Both the position numbers and the translations under genes were made by a program. DNA of 43,510 nucleotides. Source: Acidimicrobiia bacterium. Its GTDB lineage: Bacteria; Actinomycetota; Acidimicrobiia; Acidimicrobiales; CAIXPF01. The stretch's first letter is position 1, and each line of letters opens with the position of its first letter. The stretch lies in the NCBI GenBank assembly GCA_009377505.1, contig WHTX01000004.1, positions 1-43,510 on the forward strand. Reading direction: 5' to 3'. The notes beneath the pieces were generated by a model that was not told the DNA's origin, ran no database searches, and worked only from the letters and a program-made list of their open reading frames with translations. Shown in pieces: positions 9,720 to 18,877 of this stretch.

Positions 9720-9852
9720 CCGACCCTCCGTCTACCCACAAGACCACAGGGTTGGAAACGGGTATCCGGTCTCGACGGGCCCCACCTGCGGCGCGTTGTA
9801 GAGATCGACGTGGGCGGCGCCTCGCCACATCCCCCCGATCGGTGCTCGGCCC

Positions 9853-11490
9853 TCAGGGGTCGATGAGCACGCCGGGGTTGAGGATCCCGCCCGGGTCGAG
9901 CGCGCCCTTGGCCGCCCTGAGCGCCTCGGCGAAGAGCTCGGGCCGTTGGCGGTCGTACTGGGGGCGGTGCATGCGGCCGACGGCGTGGTGGTGGGTGATG
10001 GTGCCGCCGGCGTCGGCGATCGCCTCGGACGCTGCGTGCTTCACCTCGCTCCACATCTGGGTCTCCGAGCCTTGGCGGCCCATGCCCGACCACGTGTAGT
10101 ACGGGGCGGGGCCGTCCGTGTACACATGGGTGAAGCGGCAGGAGAGCATCGGCTCGTGGCCGAAGACCTGGCGCAGCGCGTGCGAGACCCGCTCGCGCAC
10201 GACGGCGTCGAACTCGGGCCAGCGGTCCCAGGTGATGGACGTCTCGAACGTGTCGGCCACGAGGCCCAAGCTGGTCTCGACCCCGTTGCCGACGCCGATG
10301 AAGGCGTCCCTCCACGCGCCGACGGCGCCGCCCCGCCCCGTGGGCTCGCCCCCGCCGTCCGAGACGCGGACCTCGTCGTCCTCGACGCGGCCGCCGCAGG
10401 CCCGGGCGATCTCCACGGCCTGGGCGATGTTGTGGCGCTGAGTGAGCTCGGCTGACTCGAAGGACACGATGACCAGGGCCTGGGTGCCGTCGAGCCCCGC
10501 GGCGCGGCCCGCCTCGGCAGGGTCGAGGATGCGCAGGTTGGCGGGCCACAGCTTGGCCTGGGCGAGCTGGCGCACGGCCTCGTAGCCGGCGGGCCACGTG
10601 TCGAACACGATCCCGGCCGTGGCCCGGAAGCTGGGGCGGGCCTGGATGCGCATCCACGCTTCGCTGACGATGCCGAGGGTGCCCTCGCTGCCGAGGACGA
10701 GCCTGTCGGGCGAGGGGCCGGCGCCCGACCCCGGCAGGCGCCGCGACTCCCACCAGCCCTTGGGCGTCAGCATCCGCACCGACTCGACGAAGTCGTCGAT
10801 GTGCGTGTGGTTGGTGGCGTAGTGGCCGCCCGAACGGGTGACGATCCAGCCCCCGAGCGTGGAGAAGCGGAACGACTGGGGGAAGTGCCGCAGAGTGAAG
10901 CCGTGGGGCCGGAGCTGGTCCTCGAGGTGCGGCCCGAACACGCCGGCCTGGATGCGGGCGGCGCGGGACGTGTCGTCGATCTCGAGCACCTGGTCGAGGC
11001 GGTCGAGGGCGATCGTGACGACCGTGTCGGCTTCCGGGGGGTTGACGCCCCAGACGACGGAGGAGCCGCCGCCGTAGGGGATGGCCACGTGGCCGGCGCT
11101 GGCGCACCAGTCGAGCGTGGCGGCGAGCTCGGCCTCGTCGCGGGGGTGGGCGACCACGTCGGGCGGGTTGGGGAAGTCGAGGTCGAAGGCGCGGGCGCGG
11201 TCGGTGAAGTGGGCCCCGTAGGCGTGGAAGGCCCGCTCGTAGGTGTCGGTGGCGCACCAGGCAGCGAGGCTGTCGGGGACGGCGGTGCGAGGCGGGCGCA
11301 GCTCGGCGTCGGCCAGGTCGGGGACGGGCCGGGCCGTGATGGCCGTCCCCGCCCGCTCGGAGAGTTTGCGGGCCAGGTCGGCCCGCTCGGCATCGGTCGG
11401 CTCTTCCGATTCGAGGCACCAGGCCCAGAACGAGCGGCGCGGCGGTGGGGCAGCGGTGCCGCTCGTGGCCGTCGTGGCAGTGGTCGTCAT
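9853..11490 (-). CDS. FAD-binding oxidase, alkyldihydroxyacetonephosphate synthase-like
   Basis: PPDVVAHPRDEAELAATLDWCASAGHVAIPYGGGSSVVWGV...GWIVTRSGGHYATNHTHIDDFV...GSEGTLGIVSEAWMRI...GALDPGGILNPGVL. Confidence 0.9.
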   Translation of the reverse strand: MTTTATTATSGTAAPPPRRSFWAWCLESEEPTDAERADLARKLSERAGTAITARPVPDLADAELRPPRTAVPDSLAAWCATDTYERAFHAYGAHFTDRARAFDLDFPNPPDVVAHPRDEAELAATLDWCASAGHVAIPYGGGSSVVWGVNPPEADTVVTIALDRLDQVLEIDDTSRAARIQAGVFGPHLEDQLRPHGFTLRHFPQSFRFSTLGGWIVTRSGGHYATNHTHIDDFVESVRMLTPKGWWESRRLPGSGAGPSPDRLVLGSEGTLGIVSEAWMRIQARPSFRATAGIVFDTWPAGYEAVRQLAQAKLWPANLRILDPAEAGRAAGLDGTQALVIVSFESAELTQRHNIAQAVEIARACGGRVEDDEVRVSDGGGEPTGRGGAVGAWRDAFIGVGNGVETSLGLVADTFETSITWDRWPEFDAVVRERVSHALRQVFGHEPMLSCRFTHVYTDGPAPYYTWSGMGRQGSETQMWSEVKHAASEAIADAGGTITHHHAVGRMHRPQYDRQRPELFAEALRAAKGALDPGGILNPGVLIDP

Positions 11491-11570
11491 GGCGTTCCCC
11501 CCTGTCGAGCCCGACCCTAGATGAGTAGTTCCAAGGGTTCGGGGGCAGGCTCGGCGATCATCGAGCGGCC

Positions 11571-11597
11571 GGGACCGCGGGACCGCGGGACCGCGGG
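11571..11597. repeat. 8-bp tandem repeat (GGGACCGC)3
   Basis: gggaccgcgggaccgcgggaccgcggg read directly. Confidence 0.85.
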
Positions 11598-11635
11598 CGA
11601 TCCTCCACCGCCACGGTGCACGAACCTTCGCGCTG
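11589..11635 (+). repeat. dispersed 47-bp palindromic element, copy A
   Basis: GACCGCGGGCGATCCTCCACCGCCACGGTGCACGAACCTTCGCGCTG. Confidence 0.85.
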
Positions 11636-11666
11636 GTCAGGACCAGGCCGCCCGCCCCAGCGGGGG

Positions 11667-11707
11667 CCCGGCCGGCCCGTCCCTCCCCCCACCGACCGCT
11701 ACGGCCT
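11667..11707 (+). repeat. second dispersed repeat, copy 1 (partner at 34890-34930, inverted)
   Basis: CCCGGCCGGCCCGTCCCTCCCCCCACCGACCGCTACGGCCT; 38/41 identity to reverse complement of partner. Confidence 0.8.
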
Positions 11708-11829
11708 CACAGGCCCTTGGAACTACTCGCCCAGATGAGCATTCAAGGGGTCGGGGCGTTACGCGTGGCCTGCCGGGGGCGTCGGGAAGATCAGCGGTTG
11801 GGCGGGCCGCTAGGTCGCCCGGCCGGGCG

Positions 11830-11875
11830 AACCGCGGCGGATCTTGTACTGCCACGGTGCACGAACCTTCGCGCC
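11830..11875 (+). repeat. dispersed 47-bp palindromic element, copy B
   Basis: AACCGCGGCGGATCTTGTACTGCCACGGTGCACGAACCTTCGCGCC. Confidence 0.85.
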
Positions 11876-11889
11876 GTCACGACCGGCGC

Positions 11890-12060
11890 CTCGGTCCGTT
11901 CCGCTCGCGGGACTGGGCGCCTCCCCGCCGGGCCCGGCTCGCCTTGGCAGGCGGGCCGGACCAGCTCGATGCCGGCGGGCGAGGCCGGCGTGGAACTCGC
12001 CGGACCGGTAGGCCTCGTCCGCCAGCAACCGGCGCTGTCCCGCCCGGCCACCAGGTCCGC
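11890..12060 (-). pseudogene. frameshifted transposase remnant (IS982/IS4-like)
   Basis: Reverse strand GRAGQRRLLADEAYRSGEFHAGLA then (shifted frame) GIELVRPACQGEPGPAGRRP, resembling the DDE transposase segment LLADxGYxxxEFxxxLAxxGIxLxRPARKGEPxRPG. Confidence 0.5.
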
Positions 12061-12147
12061 TCGGCTGTCTTCGCCGCCGAGGAAGGCGAGGCCCGCGACC
12101 GTGGAGGACCTCTACGGTGGAGGCGGCACACAGTAGGGTCGGGCAAC

Positions 12148-12555
12148 GTGGGCGAACTCCGGCCGCCGCTCGACGCGCTCCTGCTCCTACTCGTCGACCG
12201 CATGTCGGGCGTCATCCGTGAGCGGGTCGAAGCCTGCGGCCTCTCCATGCCCCAGGCGGTGGCCCTCCGCTACCTCGAGCAGCCCTGCCCCATGCGCAAC
12301 CTCGCCCGGGCCATGCGCTGCGACGCGTCGAACCTGACCGGGATCGCCGACCGCCTCGAGGAGCGGGGCCTGGCAGTACGCCGCCTCGACCCCGATGACC
12401 GGCGGGTCAAGCTGCTCGTCCTCACCGAGTCGGGCCTCGCCATGCGAGCCGCCATCCACCGCCGCATCTCGAGCGACATCGCCGGGCTCGAGCGACTCGG
12501 CCCCGCCGAGCGGGAACTGCTCGCCGAGCTCCTGTGGCGGGTGGTGCGCGAGTGA
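12148..12555 (+). CDS. MarR family transcriptional regulator
   Basis: VGELRPPLDALLLLLVDRMSGVIRERVEACGLSMPQAVALRYLEQPCPMRNLARAMRCDASNLTGIADRLEERGLAVRRLDPDDRRVKLLVLTESG. Confidence 0.88.
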   Translation: MGELRPPLDALLLLLVDRMSGVIRERVEACGLSMPQAVALRYLEQPCPMRNLARAMRCDASNLTGIADRLEERGLAVRRLDPDDRRVKLLVLTESGLAMRAAIHRRISSDIAGLERLGPAERELLAELLWRVVRE

Positions 12556-12625
12556 CGGCCGTGCCCGGCCCTGGGGCACGGGGCGCGCGTCGGTAGCTTT
12601 GGCGCCCGTGCGCCCCGAGGCCGGC

Positions 12626-13792
12626 ATGCGCCGGATCTTCCTCGCCGTCATCGCCGCCTCGACCGCAGGGGTGCTGCCCGTCTTCCTCGTCGGCGGCCTC
12701 GCCGTGCAGATCCGCGACGACCTCGGCTTATCGCCCGCCGCCCAGGGGTGGGTGGTGTTCGGCTACTTCGCCGTCTCTGCCGCCTCGTCCGCCGTCCTCG
12801 GGCGGATCGTCGAGCGGCTCGGCCCGGCACGGGGCATGCGCCTGGCCGCGGTGGGGGGCGCCGCCTCCCTGGCCGGCGCGGCCGCCAGCCCGGGCTTCGG
12901 CGCCCTGCTCGTCGCCCTCACCCTGGGCGGGCTGGCCAACGCGCTGGCCCAGCCCGCGGCCAACGCCCTCATCGTGGCCGCCGTGCCCCCCACGAGGAAC
13001 GGGCTCGCCTTCGGCGTGAAGCAGTCCGCCATCCCCGCGGCCACGCTCCTCGCCGGGCTGGCGGTGCCCACGGTGGGGCTCACCGTGGGCTGGCGCTGGG
13101 CCTTCGCCGGTGCCGCCGCCCTCGCCCTCGTCGCCGCGGCCATCGTGCCTGCGGTCAGCACCCCGGCCCGTCGAGCGGGACAGCGCAGCGCCCGGCCCGA
13201 GGCCGCGCTCGGCGCCCTCGCCGTGCTCAGCATCGGCGCGGGCCTCGGCGCGGCCATGGCCAACAGCCTGGGCGCCTTCCTCACCTCGGCGGCCGTCGAC
13301 GCCGGCCTGGCCACGGGCTCGGCCGGTGCGCTCCTCTCCCTCGCCAGCGTCGTCGGGCTCAGCTCGCGCCTGTCGCTGGGCTGGCGGGCCGACCGCCGCG
13401 ACGGTGGCCACTTCCGGGTGGTCGTGGTCATGCTGTTCGTCGGGTCCCTCGGCCTCGTCGGGCTGGCCGTCGGCGCCCGGGCCACCATCGTGGCCGGCGC
13501 GCTCGTGGCCTTCGGCGCCGGCTGGGCGTGGCCGGGCGTCTTCAACCTGGCCGTCGTCGCCTACAACCGGGCTGCCCCCGCCGCCGCCACCGGCATAACC
13601 CAGACGGGCGCCTACGCCGGGGGCGCCATCGGGCCGCTGGTCTTCGGCTACGTCGCCGACCAGGCCGGCTACTCCTCGGCCTGGCTCGTCTTCGCGGCCG
13701 TGGCCGTCGCCGCCGCGGGGGTCGTCGCACTGGGCAACCGGCTCATTCTCGCCGACGCCAGCGCCCGGGCCGCCCTCCTGCCCACCGGCTAG
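12626..13792 (+). CDS. MFS transporter (start 12626 or GTG 12608)
   Basis: MRRIFLAVIAASTAGVLPVFLVGGLAVQIRDDLGLSPAAQGWVVFGYFAVSAASSAVLGRIVERLGPARGMRLAA...; about 12 hydrophobic segments. Confidence 0.88.
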   Translation: MRRIFLAVIAASTAGVLPVFLVGGLAVQIRDDLGLSPAAQGWVVFGYFAVSAASSAVLGRIVERLGPARGMRLAAVGGAASLAGAAASPGFGALLVALTLGGLANALAQPAANALIVAAVPPTRNGLAFGVKQSAIPAATLLAGLAVPTVGLTVGWRWAFAGAAALALVAAAIVPAVSTPARRAGQRSARPEAALGALAVLSIGAGLGAAMANSLGAFLTSAAVDAGLATGSAGALLSLASVVGLSSRLSLGWRADRRDGGHFRVVVVMLFVGSLGLVGLAVGARATIVAGALVAFGAGWAWPGVFNLAVVAYNRAAPAAATGITQTGAYAGGAIGPLVFGYVADQAGYSSAWLVFAAVAVAAAGVVALGNRLILADASARAALLPTG

Positions 13793-13883
13793 TGCCGTGT
13801 CCAAGGGGTCCCTGGGCCGGAGGGGTGCGGCCCATGGTCGGCGTTGCCCGATCCGTTCGACCGTGGGGGCGCCAGGCCGTACC

Positions 13884-13930
13884 ATCGCCAAAGGTTCCTG
13901 CACCGTGGCGGCGCAAGATCCTTCGCGGTT
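13884..13930 (-). repeat. dispersed 47-bp palindromic element, copy C
   Basis: + strand ATCGCCAAAGGTTCCTGCACCGTGGCGGCGCAAGATCCTTCGCGGTT; same core as A, B and D on the minus strand. Confidence 0.85.
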
Positions 13931-13973
13931 CCCTGGCCGGGGCGACGCCGCGGCCCGGCTACGGTCGCCCGCC

Positions 13974-15167
13974 ATGGCAGGCCCCCTCGACGGCATCCGC
14001 GTCCTCGACCTCACCTCGGTGGTGCTCGGCCCCTACGCCACCATGCTCTTGGGTGACCTCGGCGCGGACGTCGTCAAGGTCGAGCCTCCCGAAGGCGACT
14101 CGATGCGCTTCGCCGGCCACCAGCGCCACCCGGCCATGGGCTCCATCTCGCTCACCCTGGGGCGGAACAAGCGCTCCGTCGTCCTCGACCTAAAGGCCCC
14201 CGGGGCCGGCGAGGCTCTCCACGCCCTCGTCCGCCACGCCGACGTGGTGGTGCACAACGTCCGCCCCGAGCCCGCCCGCCGCCTCGGCCTCGACTACGAG
14301 TCGTTGCGGCCGGTGAACCCCCTCATCGTGCACGCCACCGCGCTGGGCTTCGGCGACGGGGGCCCCTACAGCGGCCAGCCCGCCTACGACGACCTGGTCC
14401 AGGGCCTGTCCGGGGCGGTCGGGCTCATGGAGCGCCAGGCCGGCGAGCCCCGCTACGTGCCCATGGTCTTCGTGGACAAGACCACGGGCATGGCCGTGGC
14501 GGCGGCCGTGCTGGCCGCCCTCGTCCACCGCGAGCGCACCGGCGAGGGCCAGGCGGTCACCGTCCCCATGTTCGAGACCATGTCCGGCTTCGTCCTCGTC
14601 GAGCACCTCGCCGACGCCACCTTCGACCCGCCCGCGGGGCCGCCCGGCTACGCGAGGGTCCTCTCGCCCTTCCGGCGCCCCTACCGCACGGCCGACGGCC
14701 ACGTCTGCGCCCTGCCCTATCTCGACAAGCACTTCAGCGCGCTGTTCGAGGTGGTGGGCCGGCCCGAGCTGGCCGAGGACCCCCGCTTCGCCACCCTGGC
14801 GGCGCGGGTGGCGAACATCGACGAGGTCTACGAGGTGGTCGAAGGCCTCATGACCACCCGCACGACGGCGGAGTGGCTGGGGGCGCTGCGCGCCGGGGGC
14901 GTCCCCTGCGCCCCGGTGAACCGGCTCGAGGACCTGCTCGAGGACCCCCACCTCGAGGCGGTCGGCTTCTGGGAGACGGTCGAGCACCCGACGGAGGGCA
15001 CCTTGCGCCAGCCCCGGCTGCCGTGGGGCTTCAGCGCCAACGTGGCGGCCCCGGCCCGGCCCGCGCCCGACGTGGGCGCCCAGACCGAGGAGGTCCTGCG
15101 CGAGGCGGGCTTGTCCCCCGGGCGCCTCGCCGCGTTGCGCAAGGTCGGTGTCTTCGGCCCGAATTGA
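13974..15167 (+). CDS. CaiB/BaiF family CoA-transferase
   Basis: MAGPLDGIRVLDLTSVVLGPYATMLLGDLGADVVKVEPPEGDSMRFAGH...GRNKRSVVLDLKAP. Confidence 0.92.
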   Translation: MAGPLDGIRVLDLTSVVLGPYATMLLGDLGADVVKVEPPEGDSMRFAGHQRHPAMGSISLTLGRNKRSVVLDLKAPGAGEALHALVRHADVVVHNVRPEPARRLGLDYESLRPVNPLIVHATALGFGDGGPYSGQPAYDDLVQGLSGAVGLMERQAGEPRYVPMVFVDKTTGMAVAAAVLAALVHRERTGEGQAVTVPMFETMSGFVLVEHLADATFDPPAGPPGYARVLSPFRRPYRTADGHVCALPYLDKHFSALFEVVGRPELAEDPRFATLAARVANIDEVYEVVEGLMTTRTTAEWLGALRAGGVPCAPVNRLEDLLEDPHLEAVGFWETVEHPTEGTLRQPRLPWGFSANVAAPARPAPDVGAQTEEVLREAGLSPGRLAALRKVGVFGPN

Positions 15168-15214
15168 CCTCTCGCGACTTGATCTCTCGATGATTTTCAG
15201 TACGTTCCGCACGC

Positions 15215-15559
15215 ATGACTGCTTCGCCTCCCTCCCCGCCCGAGGACGTCCACTTCGACCACGGGGCGGCGGCCGCCGCCGTCTCTGCCGCCACGACGGC
15301 CATCGCTGCGCTCGACGAGGCCGCCCGCGCCCGTGAGGCGGTGGCCCGCGCTGCGCTGCAGGGCGCCGAGGGGCCCTTCGCCACGCACCTCACCGACCAG
15401 CTCGACCAGGCCCGGGCCGAGGCGGAGAGCTACCGCTCCTGGCTCGAGTCGGTGCGCCGCCAGGTCGAGCACGCCGGCGACCTCGCCACGGTGGAGCAGA
15501 TCCGGCGCCGGGCGATCCGGGGGGACCTGGCCGCCGCCCACCTCGGGATGGAGTCGTGA
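15215..15559 (+). CDS. small helical hypothetical protein (114 aa), possibly WXG100-like
   Basis: MTASPPSPPEDVHFDHGAAAAAVSAATTAIAALDEAARAREAVARAALQGAEGPFATHLTDQLDQARAEAESYRSWLESVRRQVEHAGDLATVEQIRRRAIRGDLAAAHLGMES; ATGA-type overlap with next ORF. Confidence 0.7.
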   Translation: MTASPPSPPEDVHFDHGAAAAAVSAATTAIAALDEAARAREAVARAALQGAEGPFATHLTDQLDQARAEAESYRSWLESVRRQVEHAGDLATVEQIRRRAIRGDLAAAHLGMES

Positions 15560-16971
15560 GCGGCCGGGTGGCAGGTGACGTGACCGCGCTCGGCGCCGTC
15601 CCCGGGGCGCTCGAGCTCAGCGTCGATGGCCTCGTCCGCGCCGGCCGGGACCTCGAGGCGGCGGTCGAGCACTACTGGGCGAGCTGCCCGGACTTCCGGC
15701 CCCGCTGGCACCGCCTCGGGCCCGACGTGGTGGGCCACGCCGGTCGGTGCCGGATGCTCGGCGCCCAGTTCGGGCGCGTGGCCGGCCAGCTCGCCCGGGC
15801 GGGGGGCGTTGCCCCCCTCGAGGCCGTCTGGCGTCGCCCCGAGGACGCCATGGCTCTGCTCGCGGCGGCTGACGCCGCCGCCCTCGACCGGATGCGGCGC
15901 CTCGAGTTGGCCGAGCGGCTCGCCCCGGGCGTCGTCTCGGTCCGCGAGCTGGCCCTCGCCGCCGGCGTGGCTGCCGGCATCGCCTCGGTGGGCACGAGCC
16001 TGCTGTGGCGGATCGTCGAGCGAGCGGACGGCCAGGTGGAGGTCACCCTCCTCGACGGCAGGTCCGCCGGCGTGTCCGTCGGCCGTGACGGTGCGAAGGG
16101 TGACGACGAGGCCGGTCACGCTTGGGAGGTCGGCGTCTCGGCGCTCCTCGGCGGCACACAGGGGTGGACCAAGCGCTTCACCGACCGCGCCGAGGCCGAG
16201 GCCTTCATCGGCTCGAGCCAGGCCCGCAGCGTTGCTGAGAAGGTGGTGTCCGACGCCCTCTTCGGCCTCGGCACGATGTACGGCGTCGGCTTCCTGGTGG
16301 ATGCCGTCACCCGCCGCGTCACGGACCGCGGCTTCGGCGACCCCAGCCGGACGAGCTGGGCGGTGGAGGGCGAGGTGTCCCTCGACCTCGCCCTCGGAGG
16401 CCCGGGCGCCGGCGTCGACGCCGGCCTCGCTGCCCGGGGCCGCATGACCGTGACCGAGGACCACGACGCCGGCACGACCACGGACAGCGTCCTCGTGGGC
16501 TACGACGCGTCCTCCGAGCTCGGCGGCATGCTCGGCGCCCTCCTGGCGGCCGACGAGGTCAGCGCCATCGTCGATGGGCAAGGGTCGGGTCAGGCTGGCC
16601 TGGCCGTCACCCGGGACGCCGCTGGCCGGGCCCTCGAGCTGGTGGTCACGACGGTGACGTCACCCGATGGGGGCGACACGCTCGAGCGAACGGTGCGGGG
16701 CCTCGACCTCACCGTGCCGACGCACCGGGGCCTCTCCGAGGTGCTCTCGAGCACGTCCTCCTCCCCGGCGCGGCGCGCCGATGAGCTCGCGCTCGGAGCC
16801 GTCGCCCTGGCGGCCGGGCTGGGCACGTCGTACCGATGGGGCGCGGTGGTGCGCGAGCGCTACGAGCGCCGCACCGCGGACGGGCCGAATGTGGCGGTGG
16901 ACGTGGAGTTCGGCCCGTCGGCATCGGCCACGACCGACAACTACGTGGTCACCCGCCGCACGGTCGAGTAG
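15556..16971 (+). CDS. hypothetical protein (471 aa), helical N-terminus, possible T7SS-type effector or scaffold
   Basis: MSGRVAGDVTALGAVPGALELSVDGLVRAGRDLEAAVEHYWASCPDFRPRWHRLGPDVVGHAGRCRMLGAQFGRVAGQLARAGG...; long ORF with coding-like composition, overlaps upstream stop. Confidence 0.75.
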   Translation: MSGRVAGDVTALGAVPGALELSVDGLVRAGRDLEAAVEHYWASCPDFRPRWHRLGPDVVGHAGRCRMLGAQFGRVAGQLARAGGVAPLEAVWRRPEDAMALLAAADAAALDRMRRLELAERLAPGVVSVRELALAAGVAAGIASVGTSLLWRIVERADGQVEVTLLDGRSAGVSVGRDGAKGDDEAGHAWEVGVSALLGGTQGWTKRFTDRAEAEAFIGSSQARSVAEKVVSDALFGLGTMYGVGFLVDAVTRRVTDRGFGDPSRTSWAVEGEVSLDLALGGPGAGVDAGLAARGRMTVTEDHDAGTTTDSVLVGYDASSELGGMLGALLAADEVSAIVDGQGSGQAGLAVTRDAAGRALELVVTTVTSPDGGDTLERTVRGLDLTVPTHRGLSEVLSSTSSSPARRADELALGAVALAAGLGTSYRWGAVVRERYERRTADGPNVAVDVEFGPSASATTDNYVVTRRTVE

Positions 16972-16972
16972 C

Positions 16973-16994
16973 GCTCAGCTCAGCTCAGCTCAGG
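16973..16994. repeat. pentanucleotide microsatellite (GCTCA)4
   Basis: gctcagctcagctcagctcagg between convergent genes, overlapping the thiolase stop codon. Confidence 0.9.
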
Positions 16995-18196
16995 CGCTCG
17001 ACGATCATCGACATGCCCTGGCCGCCGCCGACGCACATGGTCTCCATGCCGATGCTGCGGTCGCGGTCCTGCAGGTTGTGGATGAGGGTGGTCATGATGC
17101 GGGCGCCCGTCATGCCGAAGGGGTGGCCGAGGGCGATGGCGCCGCCGGACACGTTCAGCTTGTCCATGTCGATGGCCAGCTCGCGCGCCGAGGGGATGAT
17201 CTGCGCGGCGAAGGCCTCGTTGATCTCGACGAGGTCGATGTCCTCTATGCTCATCCCCGCCCGGGCCATCGACCGCTTGCAGGCCTCGATGGGCCCGAGG
17301 CCCATGATCTCGGGGTCGAGGGCCGACACGGCCGAGGCGACCACCCGGGCGAGGGGCGTGATGCCCAGCTCACGGGCCCGGCTGTCGGACATGACCACGA
17401 CGGCGGCGGCACCGTCGTTGAGGGGGCAGGCGTTGCCCGCCGTGACCCGGCCGTTCGGCCGGAAGGCCGGCTTCAGCTTCTGCAGGTCCTCGAGCGTGGT
17501 GGCCGGGCGCGGCCCGTCGTCGGCCGAGACCACCGTGCCGTCGGGCAGGGCCACGGGCGTGATGTCCCGCTCGAAGAAGCCTTCGGCCAGGGCCTTGCCC
17601 GTCCGCTGCTGGCACTGGAGGGCGTACTGGTCCATCTCCTCGCGGCTGACGTTGGCGTAGTCGGCAACGTTCTCCGCCGTCTGGCCCATGGCGATGTAGA
17701 TGTCGGGCAGGCCGGCGTTCGGCGCCCAGGGGCCCGACTCACCGGTCGAGCGCTCGGCCGAGCGGGCCTTGGCCCCCTCGAAGCGGGGGTTCTCGGTGTC
17801 GGGCAGGCTGTCCGAGTTGCCCTTCACGAAGCGGGACACGCACTCCACCCCGGCAGCCACGAAGGCGTCGCCCTCGCCGGCCCGGATGGCGTGGGCCGCC
17901 ATGCGGATCGTCTGCAGCGACGACGAGCAGTACCGGTTCACCGTGGTGCCGCCGGCCTCGGGCAGCCCGCTCAGCAGGGCGACGACGCGGGCCATGTTGA
18001 ACCCCTGCTCGCCGCCGGGCAGCCCGCAGCCCAGGATCACGTCCTCGATCTCGCCCCGGGGGAGCTGGGGCACCTGTTCCAGCACCGTGCCGACCATCTG
18101 GGCGGCGAGGTCGTCGGGCCGGATGTCCTTGAGGGACCCCTTGAAGGCGCGGCCGATCGGGCTGCGCCCGGCGGCGACGATGACAGCTTCGGGCAT
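16985..18196 (-). CDS. acetyl-CoA C-acyltransferase (thiolase)
   Basis: MPEAVIVAAGRSPIGRAFKGSLKDIRPDDLAAQMV...VNRYCSSSLQTIRMAAHAI...NVSGGAIALGHPFGMTGARIMTTL...CVGGGQGMSMIVERLS. Confidence 0.95.
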   Translation of the reverse strand: MPEAVIVAAGRSPIGRAFKGSLKDIRPDDLAAQMVGTVLEQVPQLPRGEIEDVILGCGLPGGEQGFNMARVVALLSGLPEAGGTTVNRYCSSSLQTIRMAAHAIRAGEGDAFVAAGVECVSRFVKGNSDSLPDTENPRFEGAKARSAERSTGESGPWAPNAGLPDIYIAMGQTAENVADYANVSREEMDQYALQCQQRTGKALAEGFFERDITPVALPDGTVVSADDGPRPATTLEDLQKLKPAFRPNGRVTAGNACPLNDGAAAVVVMSDSRARELGITPLARVVASAVSALDPEIMGLGPIEACKRSMARAGMSIEDIDLVEINEAFAAQIIPSARELAIDMDKLNVSGGAIALGHPFGMTGARIMTTLIHNLQDRDRSIGMETMCVGGGQGMSMIVERLS

Positions 18197-18257
18197 GGGT
18201 CTCTCCCCTTCGGGTGTCGGTACCCGCCCCAGCGTCGCGCTGGGACTTGGGCACGTG

Positions 18258-18291
18258 CAGTTCGGTCAGTCGGGCAGTTCGGTCAGTCGGG
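18258..18291. repeat. 17-bp tandem duplication
   Basis: cagttcggtcagtcggg x2 read directly. Confidence 0.9.
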
Positions 18292-18762
18292 GAAGTCGAG
18301 GGAGGCCGGGCCGCCGCCTCGCCATCCCGGGCCCTTGTGGGCGACGACCTCCCGAGCGGAGACGGGCTCGCCGCACGTGCCGCACGCCAGCACGGGGGCG
18401 GCGTCGTGGCCGTCGTGCAGGTAGCGGACGGGCGGGCCCTCCTCGCCGGCCAGCCAACGGTCGCCCCAGCTGGTGAGGGCGACGAGGACGGGGAAGAAGT
18501 CGACCCCCATCTCCGTGAGGCGGTACTCGTAGCGGTCAGGTGACTCCTGGTAGAGCCGCTTCTCGAGCAGGCCTCGTTCCACGAGGGTCGAGAGGCGGTC
18601 CGAAAGGATGTTCCGGGCGATGCCGAGGTCGGCCTGGATCTCCTCGAAGCGGCGCTTGCCGGCGAAGACGTCGCGCAGGATGAGCGGCGTCCACCACTCG
18701 CCCACGATGTCGAGGGACCGGGCGATGGAGCAGGAGAAGTGGCCCACGCTCGAACGCTTCAC
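18283..18762 (-). CDS. HxlR family transcriptional regulator
   Basis: [86 protein letters not shown]. Confidence 0.93.
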   Translation of the reverse strand: MKRSSVGHFSCSIARSLDIVGEWWTPLILRDVFAGKRRFEEIQADLGIARNILSDRLSTLVERGLLEKRLYQESPDRYEYRLTEMGVDFFPVLVALTSWGDRWLAGEEGPPVRYLHDGHDAAPVLACGTCGEPVSAREVVAHKGPGWRGGGPASLDFPD

Positions 18763-18877
18763 GTCAGCCCAGGCTAGGCCATTTCAACAAGCAACGGAGG
18801 CCGGACCTGCTCGACTGGCCTTGGCAGGGCAACCAGGTAGTTTGGGCGGCCGAGCCCACGGACAGGAGGCCCAGGAC

